64,000 nucleotides of DNA from Proteles cristata cristata (GCA_017311185.1 JAESUZ010004140.1:372001-436000), one strand, 5' to 3'; counted from the first letter of the stretch, positions 34,690-47,298 are shown. Notes: a model not told the origin generated them from the sequence alone. Made by a program: numbers and translations.

Positions 34690-34870
34690 AAAGTTTTGTT
34701 TAGCAGCCAGAGAGACTTCAGTCTGAAACTATTTTTGTAGCTGTTAACTCTTGTTCTGCTGATTACTGGCTGCATGACTTTTGGCAAGTTACTTAAATTC
34801 ATGGAGTCTGCTTTTTTTTTTCTCTAGGAAAATGTAGAGTCTGTTCAAAATAAGGAAAATGGCTAACACA
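34690..34870 (+). mobile_element. MIR fragment
   Basis: TACTGGCTGCATGACTTTTG, then GCAAGTTACTTAAATTC, match the conserved core of MIR in sense orientation. Confidence 0.7.
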
Positions 34871-36500
34871 AAAAATACATAAATTACCATCATATAAGGG
34901 GACCATCATTACTATTACTATTAGAGATGTCATAGAAAAAATATATCAACTAAAACTAAACTTTTCCATGTTATTATTTTTTCTCTTAACTCATTTTATT
35001 CATAATTAATAAAGAGGTAAAATAGGACATAGGTTTAGATAAATGAAAAGGCAAAGAGGAATAGGATCTAAAACTTCTATTAAAACAACTGTGTGAAGAT
35101 ATCGGAAGATGTTTCCATAATAATCATTTGTTAGGTATTGAAAGAACTTGGCTCTAATAGGGCCGTAAAGTAAACCAAAAACAAAGAATAAACAAGAAAA
35201 CAGAAATACATGAAATATATGAAATAGAATAAAGATCATCTTGTGACTTCAGCTGCACATGACTGTTTTTCTCCCCTAGCATTCTCATATACTTTATCTA
35301 CTCACCTTCTTCCTGTATGCAGGGTCTACTTGGTTCATCAGGAACTTTAACCCTCAGGCCAACCCTGAAGGAAGAATTAACCTACTTATTGAACCCTAAG
35401 GCAGTATGCCTGGCCAGGAAGCTGGGTATTTGGGGAACACACCAAGGTGATCTCAGCATTTTACTGCAATATCCCACAACCACTGAAGGAAGAGGTTAAA
35501 AGTGATTTACTATATTAAGAAAAAGCAGTGTATATTTATTCCTTGATTTAAGCTTTGCTGTCAGACGGAATTCTCAAAATACTTTGGAAGCACAAACGGA
35601 TTTAAGTTCTGTTTTAGGTTAACATTATCTGTATTATAAGAGGACAATAAAATATTACTTAGTTTTAGCCAGGGGACATATCATTATTCAGTTTAGTATA
35701 AAAAAAGCAATTTTGAATGGCTAAATTCAGTTTTAATACAAACCATGTTCCAACAATGCATATAAGTATTGGTAGATTAAATGGGTTTGTCCTCCAACAT
35801 CTTTAATAACACTAAAGAAAACAAGTTAAATGTGAAATATAGCCCTGAAAATAATTTGGGTATTAACAGCCTAACAAATACAAGCCCTTAAGGTGGTATA
35901 TGCCAGGATACAAGTCCTTAAGGTGGTAGATGCCAGGATTCCCCATAGTAAAGTTCTATTTTTCCCTTTGTAATTAATTCATATCTCAGGAGATAGCTTG
36001 AGATAGGATGGAGAAACAAGTAAAAGATAGTTTCTTTCTTGTCATACTTCCACCTAGCAATTTTAGCATCCATGGATGATTAATTATTGCCTGTAAAAAT
36101 TATTTCTGTAGTATTTGCCAATAGTGATTTTCTATTACCATGATTCTTTCTGCATTTACTTATTGGAATTTTACTATAACAAAGAGTTGTCCTTTTGCCC
36201 CAGATTATTAAATTTTTTATGTTAGTATAACTTCACAGAGATTTATTTAATGTTATGGTTTATAATCCATTACTTAAATTATACATTCTATTCACATGGG
36301 TTCTTAAAAATTACTTTTATGGTTGATTTTGAACATGATTGTGTGTTGCTGAGAAAACACAATCTGAATAATATCAGTTTTTGACATTTATTGAAATTTC
36401 CTCTGTAACAAAGCATGTGGCTAATTTTTTGTAAATATTCATTGTGAATTATAAAACATATAGGAACATACCATATATAATTATATGCTTAGTGAATTAT
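34871..36500. other. AT-rich DNA, no gene confirmed
   Basis: The frame 35317-35499 follows a TATGCAG acceptor-like signal, but the peptide has no recognisable domain. A 30-bp tandem duplication lies at 35880-35939. Nothing else is seen. Confidence 0.45.
35880..35939. repeat. 30-bp tandem duplication
   Basis: Two units, 35880-35909 and 35910-35939, differ at two positions and share CCTTAAGGTGGTA and ATGCCAGGAT. Confidence 0.93.
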
Positions 36501-36504
36501 TATT

Positions 36505-36708
36505 ATTGTTTTATGTTAATTTATTTTGAGAGAGAGAGAAAGAGAGACAGAGAGAGCAGGGGAGGGGCAGAGAGGGAGGGAGAGAGAATCCCAAGTAGGC
36601 TCTCAGCACAGAGACTGATGCAGGGCTTGAACTCACAAGCTGTCAGATCATGACCGGAGCAGAGATCAAGAGTTGGATGCTTAACCAACTGAGCCACCCA
36701 GGCATCCC
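36505..36708 (-). mobile_element. CAN-type SINE, minus strand
   Basis: The GA-rich 3' region comes first, and the tRNA head complement ends GAGCCACCCAGGCATCCC. The flanks share TAGTGAATYATTAT (about 36490 and about 36719). Confidence 0.92.
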
Positions 36709-37096
36709 ATAATATGATTAGTGAATCATTATAAAGCAGATACCTGTGTTACCACTACCCAGCTAAAAAATTGAATCTTGCTAGTGACAGAAAAATAAAA
36801 TATTAAGTGTTATGTTCCAATTTGTCACCCTTGCTTAACACCCCACCTCTCCCAAGTAAGCTAATGTCTTAAGTTTTCAGTTATCGAGTTACCTGCTTCT
36901 CCTAATAAATTTATCCCCTAATAATGCATTACTGAAAACCATGTTTTAATGAAACAAGATTATGGAAACATGATTAATCAATTAATATCACACAAAGTAA
37001 ATTCTGAAACAAGGAATACTGCCAAAGAAAAACATTTCATGATGATAAAAGGTTCAATTTACTAAAAATGCATTGCAGTATTTAAAAAGTATATAT

Positions 37097-37144
37097 TTTT
37101 AAGTTTTTATTCATTTATTTTGAGAGAGCAAGCAAGGGAGGGGC

Positions 37145-37179
<35 letters not shown>

Positions 37180-37304
37180 CCCAAGCCGGCTACACACTGT
37201 CAGGGTGAAGACCAATGTGGGGCTCAAATTTACAAACTGTGAGATCATGACCTGAGCTGAAATCAAAAGTCGGATGCTTAACTGCTTGAACCACCCAGGC
37301 ACCC
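37097..37304 (-). mobile_element. CAN-type SINE, minus strand
   Basis: ATTTATTTTGAGAGAGCAAG, a long GA run and the tail end AACCACCCAGGCACCC are present. Confidence 0.9.
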
Positions 37305-37319
37305 TTATATTATAGTCTT

Positions 37320-37610
37320 AAATACATATGCATCTAATGACAAAACTTCCAAGTATATGAAACAAAAATGACAGGAATAAAGACACATAAAAAAGTACCA
37401 ACTCATAATTGAAGATTTTGACATTCCTTCCTCAGTAACTGACAGAATTAGCAGAAAGCAAGTGAGAAAAGACACAGAATGTAAACAGATATCAACTGGA
37501 CCTATTAGAAACATATACTTAACAACTGCAGAATACACATTTTTTTTCAAATCCATGTGGAACATGTGGTATATCACTGGATTTTAATTTTCATAACTAA
37601 TGAACATAGA
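37320..37610 (+). mobile_element. Old L1 endonuclease-region fragment
   Basis: GAAGATTTTGACATTCC, ATCAACTGGACCTATTAGA and GCAGAATACACATT follow the order of the L1 ORF2 endonuclease region, with many changes. Confidence 0.7.
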
Positions 37611-37979
37611 TAACTTTTATATATTTATAGACCACTGGGCTATTGTAGAGGCTATGAGGGCTCTGCCCAATAAAGGCTCTGCCTTTTGGGAACTCTATCT
37701 AGGACAGTTGTTACCAGGAATGATAGTTAGAAGCATAGTCTAGTAGAGGTCTTAGAGTCTAGCAGGTTGTAGTAGTGCAGGGGTTAAGATTTTTACCCAT
37801 GGTGAATGAGATATGATAAAGGTGAAAATAAATGTACCAGCCTGTGTAATTTCTCTTGCATTTCAGAGCAATGATGAAGAGAGTTAAGTATTAGGACTGT
37901 GGAGCTGGGTGTTTATTGGTGAGCACCAGTGATTTACTGAAGAGAATGGCAGACTTAGGTCAATTAAGTACCAATAAAT

Positions 37980-38005
37980 GTGTGTGTGTGTGTGTGTGTG
38001 TGTGT
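37980..38005. repeat. (TG)n microsatellite
   Basis: An uninterrupted TG run next to the 3' end of the following SINE. Confidence 0.93.
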
Positions 38006-38015
38006 ATACATACAC

Positions 38016-38048
38016 ATTTATTTAATATTTATTTATTTATTTATTATT

Positions 38049-38080
<32 letters not shown>

Positions 38081-38175
38081 TCACAAGCTGTGGAACTTGA
38101 TGTGGGGTTTGAAGTCATGACCTGGTCTGAAACCAAGAGTTGGATGCTGAACCAACTGAACCACTCAGGTGCCCC
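38016..38175 (-). mobile_element. CAN-type SINE, minus strand, internally shortened
   Basis: TTTATTTATTATTTTTGAGA, a GA run and ACCAACTGAACCACTCAGGT are present. The middle (the GGCTCCAGGCTCTGAG region) is missing. Confidence 0.88.
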
Positions 38176-38241
38176 AATTAAGTATCAATTGAAAGCAAAG
38201 AATAAAAACCAAAGAGCAAACATGATTTAAGATTAGTAATG

Positions 38242-38450
38242 TGGGGTGCCTGAATAGCTCAGTTGGTTAAGTATCCAACTCTTGATTTCAAGCTCAGATC
38301 GTGATCTCATGGTTCATGAGATTGAGCCCTGCATTAGGGTCTGCACTGAAAGCAGGGAGACTGCTTGAGATTCTCTCTCTCCCTCCCTTTCTGCCCCTCC
38401 CCCACTTATGCTCATACTCTCAAAATAAACTTAATAAAACATTTTTAAAA
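38242..38450 (+). mobile_element. CAN-type SINE with TSD
   Basis: The head is GGGTGCCTGAATAGCTCAGT and the tail CAAAATAAACTTAATAAAAC. The target duplication AAGATTAGYWATGTG is at 38229-38243 and 38451-38465. Confidence 0.93.
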
Positions 38451-38465
38451 AAGATTAGCTATGTG

Positions 38466-39829
38466 ACTTAATTATAATAGTGGCAGAGCTAAAGACAAGG
38501 CTGATTTCTCATCTCAGTCAAATCTTCTATGCTAATGTCAGGGCCCTGTTGGAGAAGTGGGACCCTGAGCCCTGAGGTAAGAATATTAGAGTTGGTGCAT
38601 TTGAGAATTTTGAATACCAGATTACCCTCAATCCCTAGGAATTGTGAAAGGGACCTACTTTCACTTGTTAGAGGATAGGGACTCTATCTTGGTTGATGAC
38701 CACATAGAGGTTTCAAATGAAGAAGGTGCAGGTGCCTTATAATGCTTTCCTTTATCAGAATCTGACTTCCTTTCATTTCCTAGGCACCAAAGGAGTGTCA
38801 AATCTCAGAATGACCCCATTGGAGAAATCTTGGGCCTGCTAAGGGAGGAGAGAGATTTAATGCCAACAAAGAATGAAAGTACCTGGCTAGTAAGTACTGC
38901 AGGAACTGGCAGAATATGCCTGGAAATAAATCCCAAGGGCGCTGGATCAGGGAAGTGAAATATAATGGACTTAACGTGGGATTTTTTCCCATGACTCAGA
39001 CCTAATACCCTGCGAAGGACCCTTGGAATCAGTTTTTAATACACGAATGAGGTGGTTTTTGGAAATGAGAAGAGTGATGACCCATATAAAATAGAGACAT
39101 GATAACTGGTGTTATAAACTAGTCAAAAAGCAATAAAAATCTTAGATAAGTGGATCTTCCTGGGTGGACATGATACATAAGACCAAATGCCAGTTTACTG
39201 TGTTCTCTGGAAGGATTTGCTTCATTAACCAACCTTGCTGAGTAGCTTAGTAGTGACTGTACTCTGGAGGTAGGGACTTCGATAGTGTTAGAGAAGAACA
39301 CGTTCTCTAATTGTGAATGATATGATCCAGGAATGGTAGAGGTTAGGTCGTAGCATTTAATTATCGAGAATGGTGGAAATTAATACTATAATAGGCACCA
39401 AGTTTCAAATGGCAACCAGTGGGTACCTGATCCATAGAGATTTATGGACATGGCTCACAGAACCTGATGTTACAGAGGCAAGGGAAATAGTCAGCCAATA
39501 AAGGTGCTTTATATATATGACATATAATCAAAAGAGATTGAGACTGAATGAGCAGAATGATGAAGTCAGTCACTTCAATGGAAAGGCATAACCTCTTGCT
39601 GTTTCCAGATCAGAACCAGTTCTCAGATCAAAATCCATCAACTGAAAGAGAAGCTGGGGTCTACTTGTTGTCACAGACAGCAAAAGAATACAGTACTGGC
39701 TGACTTAATCTTTCTAGTATCTGGTTCTATGATCAATGAAATGTACTGTCTTATATTAATATATATACTCCAACTTTCATTTGATTGGTAATAATATAAT
39801 GTATCTGTTCTCATCTCTTAACTTCTAAA
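38466..39829. other. No gene or clear repeat seen
   Basis: Mixed-composition DNA with short meaningless frames. I cannot assign any element. Confidence 0.45.
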
Positions 39830-41440
39830 CTACTTGAATATTTCTATTTGAAGTAGTTTTGTTGTAGGCGGATGTTTGGATCTTGCTGTTTTCCACACAA
39901 TCTGGCAATCTCTGTCCTTTAATTAGGGTACTTAGGTTATTTACATTTAATGTGACTAGTGAGGATGACATTTACGTCTATTATCTTGTTACAGGTTTTC
40001 AACTAATGGAGCATTTTTGATAACTTCACTTTCTCTTGCTAGCTTATTAACTATAGCTCTTTTAAAATGTCATTTTAGATTTTTAAAAAATTTTTGTTTT
40101 GTTTTGTTTTTGAGAGAGAAAACATGCACAAGTGCGAGCAGGGGGAAGGCAGAGAGAGTGGGAGAGAATCTTGAACATCCTCTGTGTCACCTGTGTACAG
40201 CCAGATACAGGGCTCAGTTTCAGTAACCCCTGAGATTATGACTTGAGCCGAAATCAAGAGTCAGGCACTTAACCTACTGAATCACCTAGGTGCCCCCATT
40301 TTAACTTCTAAAAGAAATTATAGTATACAACTTTATCAGTCTACCTTTGAGTGATATTATACCGCTTCATGTACAGTATAACAACTTTCTAATAGAATGC
40401 TTTCATTTTTCCATTTTCTTCAACAGCTTTTGTGCTACTGTTGTCATAGATTTTACTTTATGTGTTATAAAAACAATATACTGCTATTATATCTGCTTCA
40501 AATAAACAATCACCTTTAAATATTTTTAATAAAAAGCTAAAACAAATTACCAACATAATCACCATTTTCAAAGCTGTTCATTACATGGTATAATTTTCCA
40601 TTTGTCTGAAGTTTCTTTTAACAGTTGTTGTTGTGTAGGTCTAATAAATTCTTTCAATTTTTGTACATTTGAAAAAATCTGTATTTCACCTTTATTTCTG
40701 AAATGTATTTTTGCTGTTTATAGTTTTATTTTCTTCTTTCAATACTCTAAAGATGTTTCTCCACTGTCTTCTGGTTTGCATGAACTCCAATGAGAAATCT
40801 GCTGTCATTTTTAATCTTTGTTTCTCTATGCATACTATGTCTTCTTTTCCCTAGATACTTTTAAATTGTTCTTCTTGGTATTGAGTTAAGCAATTTAAGT
40901 ATGTGTGTTAGTATAGTTTTCTTCATGTTTCTTTTGCTTGTGGTTTGTTGAGATAGTTGTACCTGTTGGTTTATAGTTTTCATCAATTTAGAAAAATGTC
41001 AGCTCTTTCTTAGAATATGTTTTTTGCACTCCTTTTATCTGTCCTTCACAGGCTTCAAATACACATATATTAGGCCACAGGAAGTTATCCTACAACTTAT
41101 ACATGCTTTGGTCATTAGTTTCTGTTATTTTTCTTTCTGTGTCACTTTGGATAGTTTCTTTTTACAAGTCTTGAAGTTGACTAATCTTTTCTTCTGAAAT
41201 ACCTAATCTGTGAATCCCTTCCTGACATGATGTTCTTCATCCTAGACATGGCACTTTTAGTCTCTACAGGTTCAATTACAGATTTTTTCTATTTAATATT
41301 TTCTTGATTTCTTCTAACTTAGTGAATATATGAAATCCAGTTTTGATGGCTGTCTTCATCTACCATTTCTATTGTCTGTGTTACTTTGATTTGGTTTAGA
41401 CTGATTAATCGTTCTCTTAATTCTGGGTGGCAAATATTTC
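39830..41440 (-). mobile_element. Old L1 ORF1 and ORF1/ORF2 junction, minus strand
   Basis: TTAGGTTATTTACATTTAAT (antisense start of ORF2) lies at the left. To its right are antisense ORF1 segments such as AATTCTTTCAATTTTTGTAC and TTTCTCCACTGTCTTCTGGT. It is interrupted by a SINE at 40083-40296 and is old and highly diverged. Confidence 0.72.
40083..40296 (-). mobile_element. CAN-type SINE, minus strand
   Basis: TTTTTGAGAGAGAAAACATG and the end AATCACCTAGGTGCCCCC are visible. CATTTTA repeats at 40071 and about 40297 as a target duplication. Confidence 0.9.
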
Positions 41441-43120
41441 GTCCTAGTATGTAGCTTATTTTTTCATTCATTTAACAATGTCTTTCAAATAGCAAAAGCT
41501 GTCAATTTTGCTGAAGTCCAATTTTTCTTTTTTTAATTATGGTTCAGGCTTCTTTCTCCCATCTATAAAATCTTTTGCTTAGCCCAAGGTCATGAAGATT
41601 TTATATTTTCTTCAAGAACTTGTAGAGTGCTAGGGTTGTATTTTGTTATATTTAAATTTTTTAAAATATCTAAATATTGATTTTTAATATATATTATATA
41701 TAATATATATTATTATATATAATATATTAATTAAATATTTTAAAAAATTTAAAATATTTGTATATAGGGAAAATTATTTATTTACTTGGTTCCAGCACCA
41801 TGTATTGAAAAGACTATTCTCTCTCCATTGGATTGTCTTTGACCCTCTGTCAAAAAATTGTGTTCATTTTTGGGTTTTCTATTCTGTTCTGCTAATCTTT
41901 AAGTCTATCCTTACATCACTATCACACTGTATTGGTACTGTGGCTTTTCCCTGAATACATCTAATGAAGTGATGATTAAAAATATAGTGATATGGTGAGT
42001 CAGATTGATTGTAGAATGTTGAACCAACCTTTGCTTTTTGGAAAAAAATCTGACTTGGTTATGATGAATCATTCTTTTTACAAATTATTCAACACAATTT
42101 GCTAATATTTGTTGAGGATATAAATATATATGTTTCTGAGAGTTATTGGTTTGTAGTTCTCTGCTCTTACAATGCCTTTGTCTGATTTTGGCATCAAAGT
42201 AATGCTGACATCATAAAATGAGAGGGAAAGTATTCCTTCATTTTCTATTCCCTAAAAGAGATTGCTTAGGACTGTCGTATTTCTTCCTTAAATGTTGGTA
42301 GAATGTGCCAGTAATGTCATCTGGGCTGGGTATTTTTTTTTACAGGGAAGTATTTTAACTACACATTCAACTTCTTTAATAGACATAAAATTATGCAGGT
42401 TACTTACTCTTGGCTGCAGTTTGGTAGTTTGTTGTTTAAGGAATTTTTCCATTTCATTTAGGTTATCAAAATTATTGACAAAGTTGTTATTTACTTATCC
42501 CTTATTATCCATATATCTGTCAGATATTTAGTAATGTCCCTTCTTTCATTCTTGGTTCTGATAATTTGTGTCTTCTCACTTTTTCTTGTTCAGTCAGGCT
42601 AGATGCTTATCAATTTCTGTATACTTTGCAAAGAACCAAATTTTGTGCATACTGATTTTCCTCAATGTTTTCAATTTTATTGGTTTATTGCTCTTATCTT
42701 TATTATTTCCTTACTTCTTTTTGAGTTTTTTTTTTTTTAGGAGAGATTATTGATTAAAAACTTCTGTTTTCTAAAATAAGGCATTAAATCTGATTTCTCT
42801 GTAGGTACTTCTTTAGCTGTATCTTACATATTGCGTAGTGCATTTTCATTGTCATTCAATTTGAAATATTTTCTAATTAACCTGTGACTGCTTCTTTCAC
42901 CCATGTGTTATTTAGAAATTTGCTTAATTTCCAAAAGTTTGGGATTTTCCCAAATTTTTGTTACTGATTTCTAGTTAACTTTGTTTGTGGTTACATAATA
43001 TATTTTGTCTGACTTCAACGCTTTTAATTTTTTTTCAAGACCAGAAAGTGGTCTGTTTTTGTGAATATTCCAAGGTTACTTGAAAAGAATCTGTATTCTG
43101 CTCTTGTTGGGTGAAGTGTC
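41440..43120 (-). mobile_element. Old L1 ORF2, minus strand
   Basis: Antisense ORF2 runs from its C-terminal side (41440) through the RT (GACTTGGTTATGATGAATC, ATGCTGACATCATAAAATGA) to the endonuclease (CTGTATTCTGCTCTTGTTGG) near 43100. Because it begins again at ORF2 after an ORF1 block, it is a second element or a rearranged one. Confidence 0.75.
41680..41765. repeat. (AT)-rich self-complementary tract
   Basis: Alternating TATAT/ATATA blocks form several inverted repeats that can fold back, inside the old L1. Confidence 0.8.
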
Positions 43121-43480
43121 CTTCTTATTTTTATTTTCTTAATAAAAAAATAAAATCATTTATTAACTTAAATAAACTATTTAACTTCTAACTGACTATT
43201 AACTTCCTGAAAACAAAATTTCACAAAGAGAAGGAAGAGGTCACATAAGGTTGGAATGAGAAATTTGATGGCTCAACGTATTAAGCTGAAAAATCAAAAA
43301 TTATATTTTATAAAACATACTAGAATGACAGCTTTCAATGTGAACTTAACCAAGTACATGTATATATAACTAATAGTGACATAAGAGACCACAGACCAGC
43401 AAATAAATGCAGACAATGAATAAGTGACCTCTTCACATGCTTACTTTCTAATCTGTTCCTGGTATGATATAATGACCCAC
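43121..43480. other. AT-rich DNA, nothing recognised
   Basis: No repeat family and no coding frame can be assigned. Confidence 0.5.
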
Positions 43481-43484
43481 TGTC

Positions 43485-43745
43485 CACAATACTCTAGCCA
43501 CACTGGTTTTATTTTAGTTCTTCCAAGTATCCATGATCTCGTTGTCTCAGTATTCACTGAACACACTCTCTACATGGAAAATATTTTCTCCCTCTTTTTA
43601 TCTAATTTCTCTTCAGCTTTCAGTATTCACCTTGAATTCACTTTCTTCAGAAAATCTTTTCTGACATGCTCTCGAAAGCTCAGGTCCTCCTGATGTACAT
43701 CTTCATGGCAACCTGTATCTCTCTTTTACAGAACTTTCTATGACT
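43485..43745 (+). mobile_element. L2 fragment
   Basis: CTCTAGCCACACTGGTTTTA and later CAGAAAATCTTTTCTGACAT follow the order of the L2 3' region. Confidence 0.6.
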
Positions 43746-44487
43746 GAAATGAAAAATATAAGGGCAGATTAGTTGAGATTATCAGAGATGTTATGACTTC
43801 TCAAACGTTCAGAATCATCACCTCAAAAAAGCTACTGAAATGAGACATGCAGCTGCCAACTCAGAGGACTTAATTAATTTAGACCTGGATTTTAATGACT
43901 GGCATTTCTCTTGTGAACACATCTTTGAAAGCAAAATTATACCTTCAGAAGAATGTTAAATGCATCTGGCTTCCATATTATATGTCTAACACAACTAAGA
44001 AAATATAATTTATATAAAATGCTGCATGGTGCAGGGCACATACAAAACCAAACAAAATGAGAAATTTCAGTTTATTGCCTTCAAAGTTCCAGATAAATGG
44101 ACAAGATGTCTGTTTCTCTAAGACATTCCTTGCTTTTGAAAGGAAAATCCATACATAAATAGCAAAAGTTTGACTCAACTTTTTTCTCCTCAAATTGAAT
44201 CCAAAAATTAATGCTTTAGAATCTAATAGTTTCTGGTAAATTTTCAGGCAAAGAATTTGAGTGAAGAGAGTGAAAGGAAAATCTTTATCTTTCATGAATA
44301 TTTGTAATCTTAATTTCTTTAAAAATAGTCCTTGACAAAATTACCAGGAAGCACTTATAGGAAAACATACAGAGCTTCCTTGGTGACAGTGTTGGAGGAG
44401 CTGCCTTCCCCATGTCTCTCAGACTCAGTTTGTAAATTATGTGAAACACTTTTAGACAGACACTGGCACTCATAAATTATACAGCTC

Positions 44488-44537
44488 ATTTGCATAGTCT
44501 AGTCATGAGACATTATGCAAAGTGACATGATTTGCAT
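44488..44537. promoter_or_regulatory. POU octamer cluster
   Basis: ATTTGCAT is exact at 44488-44495 and 44530-44537. A near-match in the other orientation, ATGCAAAG, is at 44515-44522. The octamer is the binding site of POU-family factors. Confidence 0.55.
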
Positions 44538-45159
44538 AATGGATTCCTCTTGTCGCTTCACTTGCTGCATGCTTTTAAAAAACAAAATGAAATAAAATGA
44601 AAGCATGAAAAGGTGAAAGCATCAAGTTTCCAGCTTTGCCTGTCTCCTTCCCAACTACAGTATCAACTGCTTTCATTTTCTACAGGGAAAGGGGTAAAGG
44701 GGACAGAAAGCAAAATCTACAAACATACAAACAAACAGAAAGAGCCTTCATATGAATTTTGTTCTTAATTACAGTGTACCTACTCTCTTAGTGAAATCCT
44801 TCACCATAAATAACCCATCTGAGTCAAGAGGAATGGGAACAAAACAAAACAGTGAGACACAGAGAAAGAAACTTTATGGAACTTTTTCCTTAAAAAATAT
44901 CTTCTTCACATGTGATATTTAGGGAAGGGGTAGGCTTCCTCCTGTAACTTTAAAAAAAAAAAAGTCTTACGGTATTTTCTTATTATTGGGGAAAAAACAC
45001 ATATTATGGATGAGATAAATCGTCTAGGGAAGGATTTTTTTTCCCCATAAGAACTTCTTGAAGGGGTCTCCTGGTTTGAAAGATGAAGGGAGAAGAGAGA
45101 CAGGGTGTGTTTGATTATTTAACAAAATATCGAATGGCTCTATATACTGTAAGGATGAG

Positions 45160-45860
45160 GCAGTACCACGTCGACTTCTATCGGCTCTACTCCAATAAGC
45201 AGGCAACGTTCCCTCAGCAGTTGCCAGTTCTGCTGCGGGTTTTCCCTGCCCCCCTGCACCAGTGTGAAAGGCAGAGTGTGCCAAGCGGCTGGCGTCTGTA
45301 CCCTGTGGGAAAAGTTAACTGTAATTCTTCGGCTTTTAAAATCAATTAACCCGTGTGTTAATTAACGTCAAGTCGACGGGAGGAGGAGAAGAAGGGGAGG
45401 GAGGGAGGAAAGAAAAAAGCTGCAAGGGCGGATGGCAGAAGAGTTGGCACAGTGCCATCCATTCAGGGGCAACGCCACAGTTTCGTGTGATAGCAGCAGC
45501 GGGTATATGTTACGAGGGCCCTGTATGCGGGCCAGACAGTGCGGTAAAGCCAAGGGAGATTATCCAGACCCCCAGGAGCGAACAGCAAGCAGCAACCGAA
45601 GGCGCAAGTGCCAGGATTACAGCCTAGGCTGCTCCAACTATGAGCCCTTCCTCGGACCCAGGGACTCGGCTACTTGGGGTTTGGGGGTCTTCCACACCAA
45701 AGAGACACAAAGCTGACTTTAATCACTTTCTTCCTTTAAACTTGATTCTGCCGCAGTGGAGCCAGCACAGCGGATGCTTTCACACCCAGCAAGACAAAGG
45801 CCGTCGTCTCCGCCATGACACTGTTCCGTTCCAAGCAGAGGCCGGGATCTTGGACTCCTT
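45160..45860. promoter_or_regulatory. CpG-bearing stretch, possible promoter
   Basis: By eye there are about 25 CpGs in 700 bp, far denser than the AT-rich surroundings, with no repeat to explain them. Open frames on both strands (45024-45284 minus, 45355-45627 plus, 45432-45716 plus) lack domains. A weak CpG island over a first exon is one explanation. Confidence 0.45.
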
Positions 45861-46479
45861 GAAAAATCAAAAGGAAATAAAGAAAACAAACAACAAATAC
45901 AGCAACAAATAGAAAAAATTAACAACTGCCAAAATCGTGTGCCCATGTGCCCATGCCAGGGGTGATCTGGGCATCTGTTGCAGCAGAAGGTGCTTGTGTC
46001 GGGCTATTTTTTTTCCTTTTTGGGCAAGCTGTTGGTTTGTTTGCTATTCAACTTCGTTTATAATTAATTTAAAAAAAACCTACCATTCAGCCTAGTCAAC
46101 AACAAACAAAGAGAAAAAGCAGACATCGGAAGAGAAATGCCATAGGAAGCGGCGTGAATGCATGCCACAGCCGGTGCCCCTTGCCATTCGGAAAACCTCG
46201 GGGAAAGGTGCCAATTCTACAGCTCGGAAGAAGGCAGAGAAAGGGAGCATAAAGATCTACAAATAGAAATCATATGGAAAGAATACAGCTTGTACAATCT
46301 TGGATTGCAATTGCACACAGCTTCTGCTGAGAGAAGAGAGGGAATATTTAAATGGAGACATAGATGGGTATAAATTAAAAGATAGGCACCTCGAATGCAT
46401 ATAGACACAGTTGTCAGGCTGTATGTGTATGTGAATGCACATTATTTTCAGACAAATTAAACATTTAGATATGTAGATA

Positions 46480-46640
46480 TTTTTGTGTTATAGGTATGGG
46501 TATGTATATAGGTATGTATGTTTATGCATATATACACATATGTGGGATGTATGCGTGTGTGAGAAAAAGGAGAGGACAGAGAAGGAGAGAGAAGGAAATG
46601 TATGTATGTGCATGTATGTGTGTGCATACAATCCCACTTT
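46480..46640. repeat. TATG/TGTA-rich low-complexity stretch
   Basis: Imperfect TATG, TGTG and CATA units are interrupted by a purine-rich block at 46561-46597. Frames across it are artefacts of the repeat. Confidence 0.7.
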
Positions 46641-46986
46641 TTGACCCAGGTATATACAGAAGACAAAATAAAAATCATACTCGAGCAGCAAGCAGGCAGT
46701 CAGAGATTTATCTACATTCACTGCTATCACCAGGGAGATGAATGGGGCCGATCTGAAGCCCTTTTACAAGATCCACTATGGGAGTGAAGGAGGAGGAGGG
46801 ATGCCACACAGACATGCACAAACTTGAAGGCAGAGGGATTTGGAAGGTGCTACTTAGGAAACCTTGGTGGCATAACGCAGGGGAGAAGAAGGGGAAAGAA
46901 GGGGAAAGAGGCTTGTCTCTTTCTATGTTTTAGGTGGTCGTTTAAAAAAATCTGAAAAAAGGTTTCAGGAAACAGCTGGTACTTAC

Positions 46987-47054
46987 GTTGTCTGCGTTGC
47001 TGTGGATCCTGAAAGGTGTTCTGTTGGCACCAGGCGCTGAGCCAGGGGCAGGCG
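46987..47054 (-). other. Candidate 68-bp internal exon
   Basis: On the minus strand a long polypyrimidine tract ends TCTCCCTTTTGTTTCCAG at 47055. The following 68 bases end at 46987 directly before a consensus donor GTAAGT (46986-46981). Both signals are near ideal. All three frames across the 68 bp are open, and I recognise no protein in any of them, so it may be coding or an exon of a noncoding RNA. No partner exon is identified in the window. Confidence 0.45.
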
Positions 47055-47298
47055 CTGGAAACAAAAGGGAGAGACATAAAAAAAAAAATAAATAAAGTCA
47101 TTCTATGGGAATATTAATTGCTGCTCTTGTGGATTTTACAAAACACACAAACTGTTTTCTTTTTCTTTCTTTCTTTTTTTAAAATGTGGATTGGCGCGTG
47201 TCCCTTTCGCATGGAATATACAAGTAGTATGGGATTTACAGCCCAGTACGGGACTCAGGATTAACCGCGCTGGCATCTTTTGGGCATATTCTTCCTTT

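Noticed and set aside
35317..35499. Possible coding exon after an AG acceptor-like signal
   Set aside because: Weak pyrimidine tract, an in-frame stop at 35499, no donor at a sensible place and no recognisable peptide.
45024..45716. Coding exons in the CpG-bearing stretch
   Set aside because: Several frames are open on both strands at once, which follows from base composition. No known protein is recognised, so only a promoter-like call is kept.
46457..46741. Small overlapping frames near 46.5 kb
   Set aside because: They read through TATG/TGTA low-complexity DNA and give repetitive peptides.
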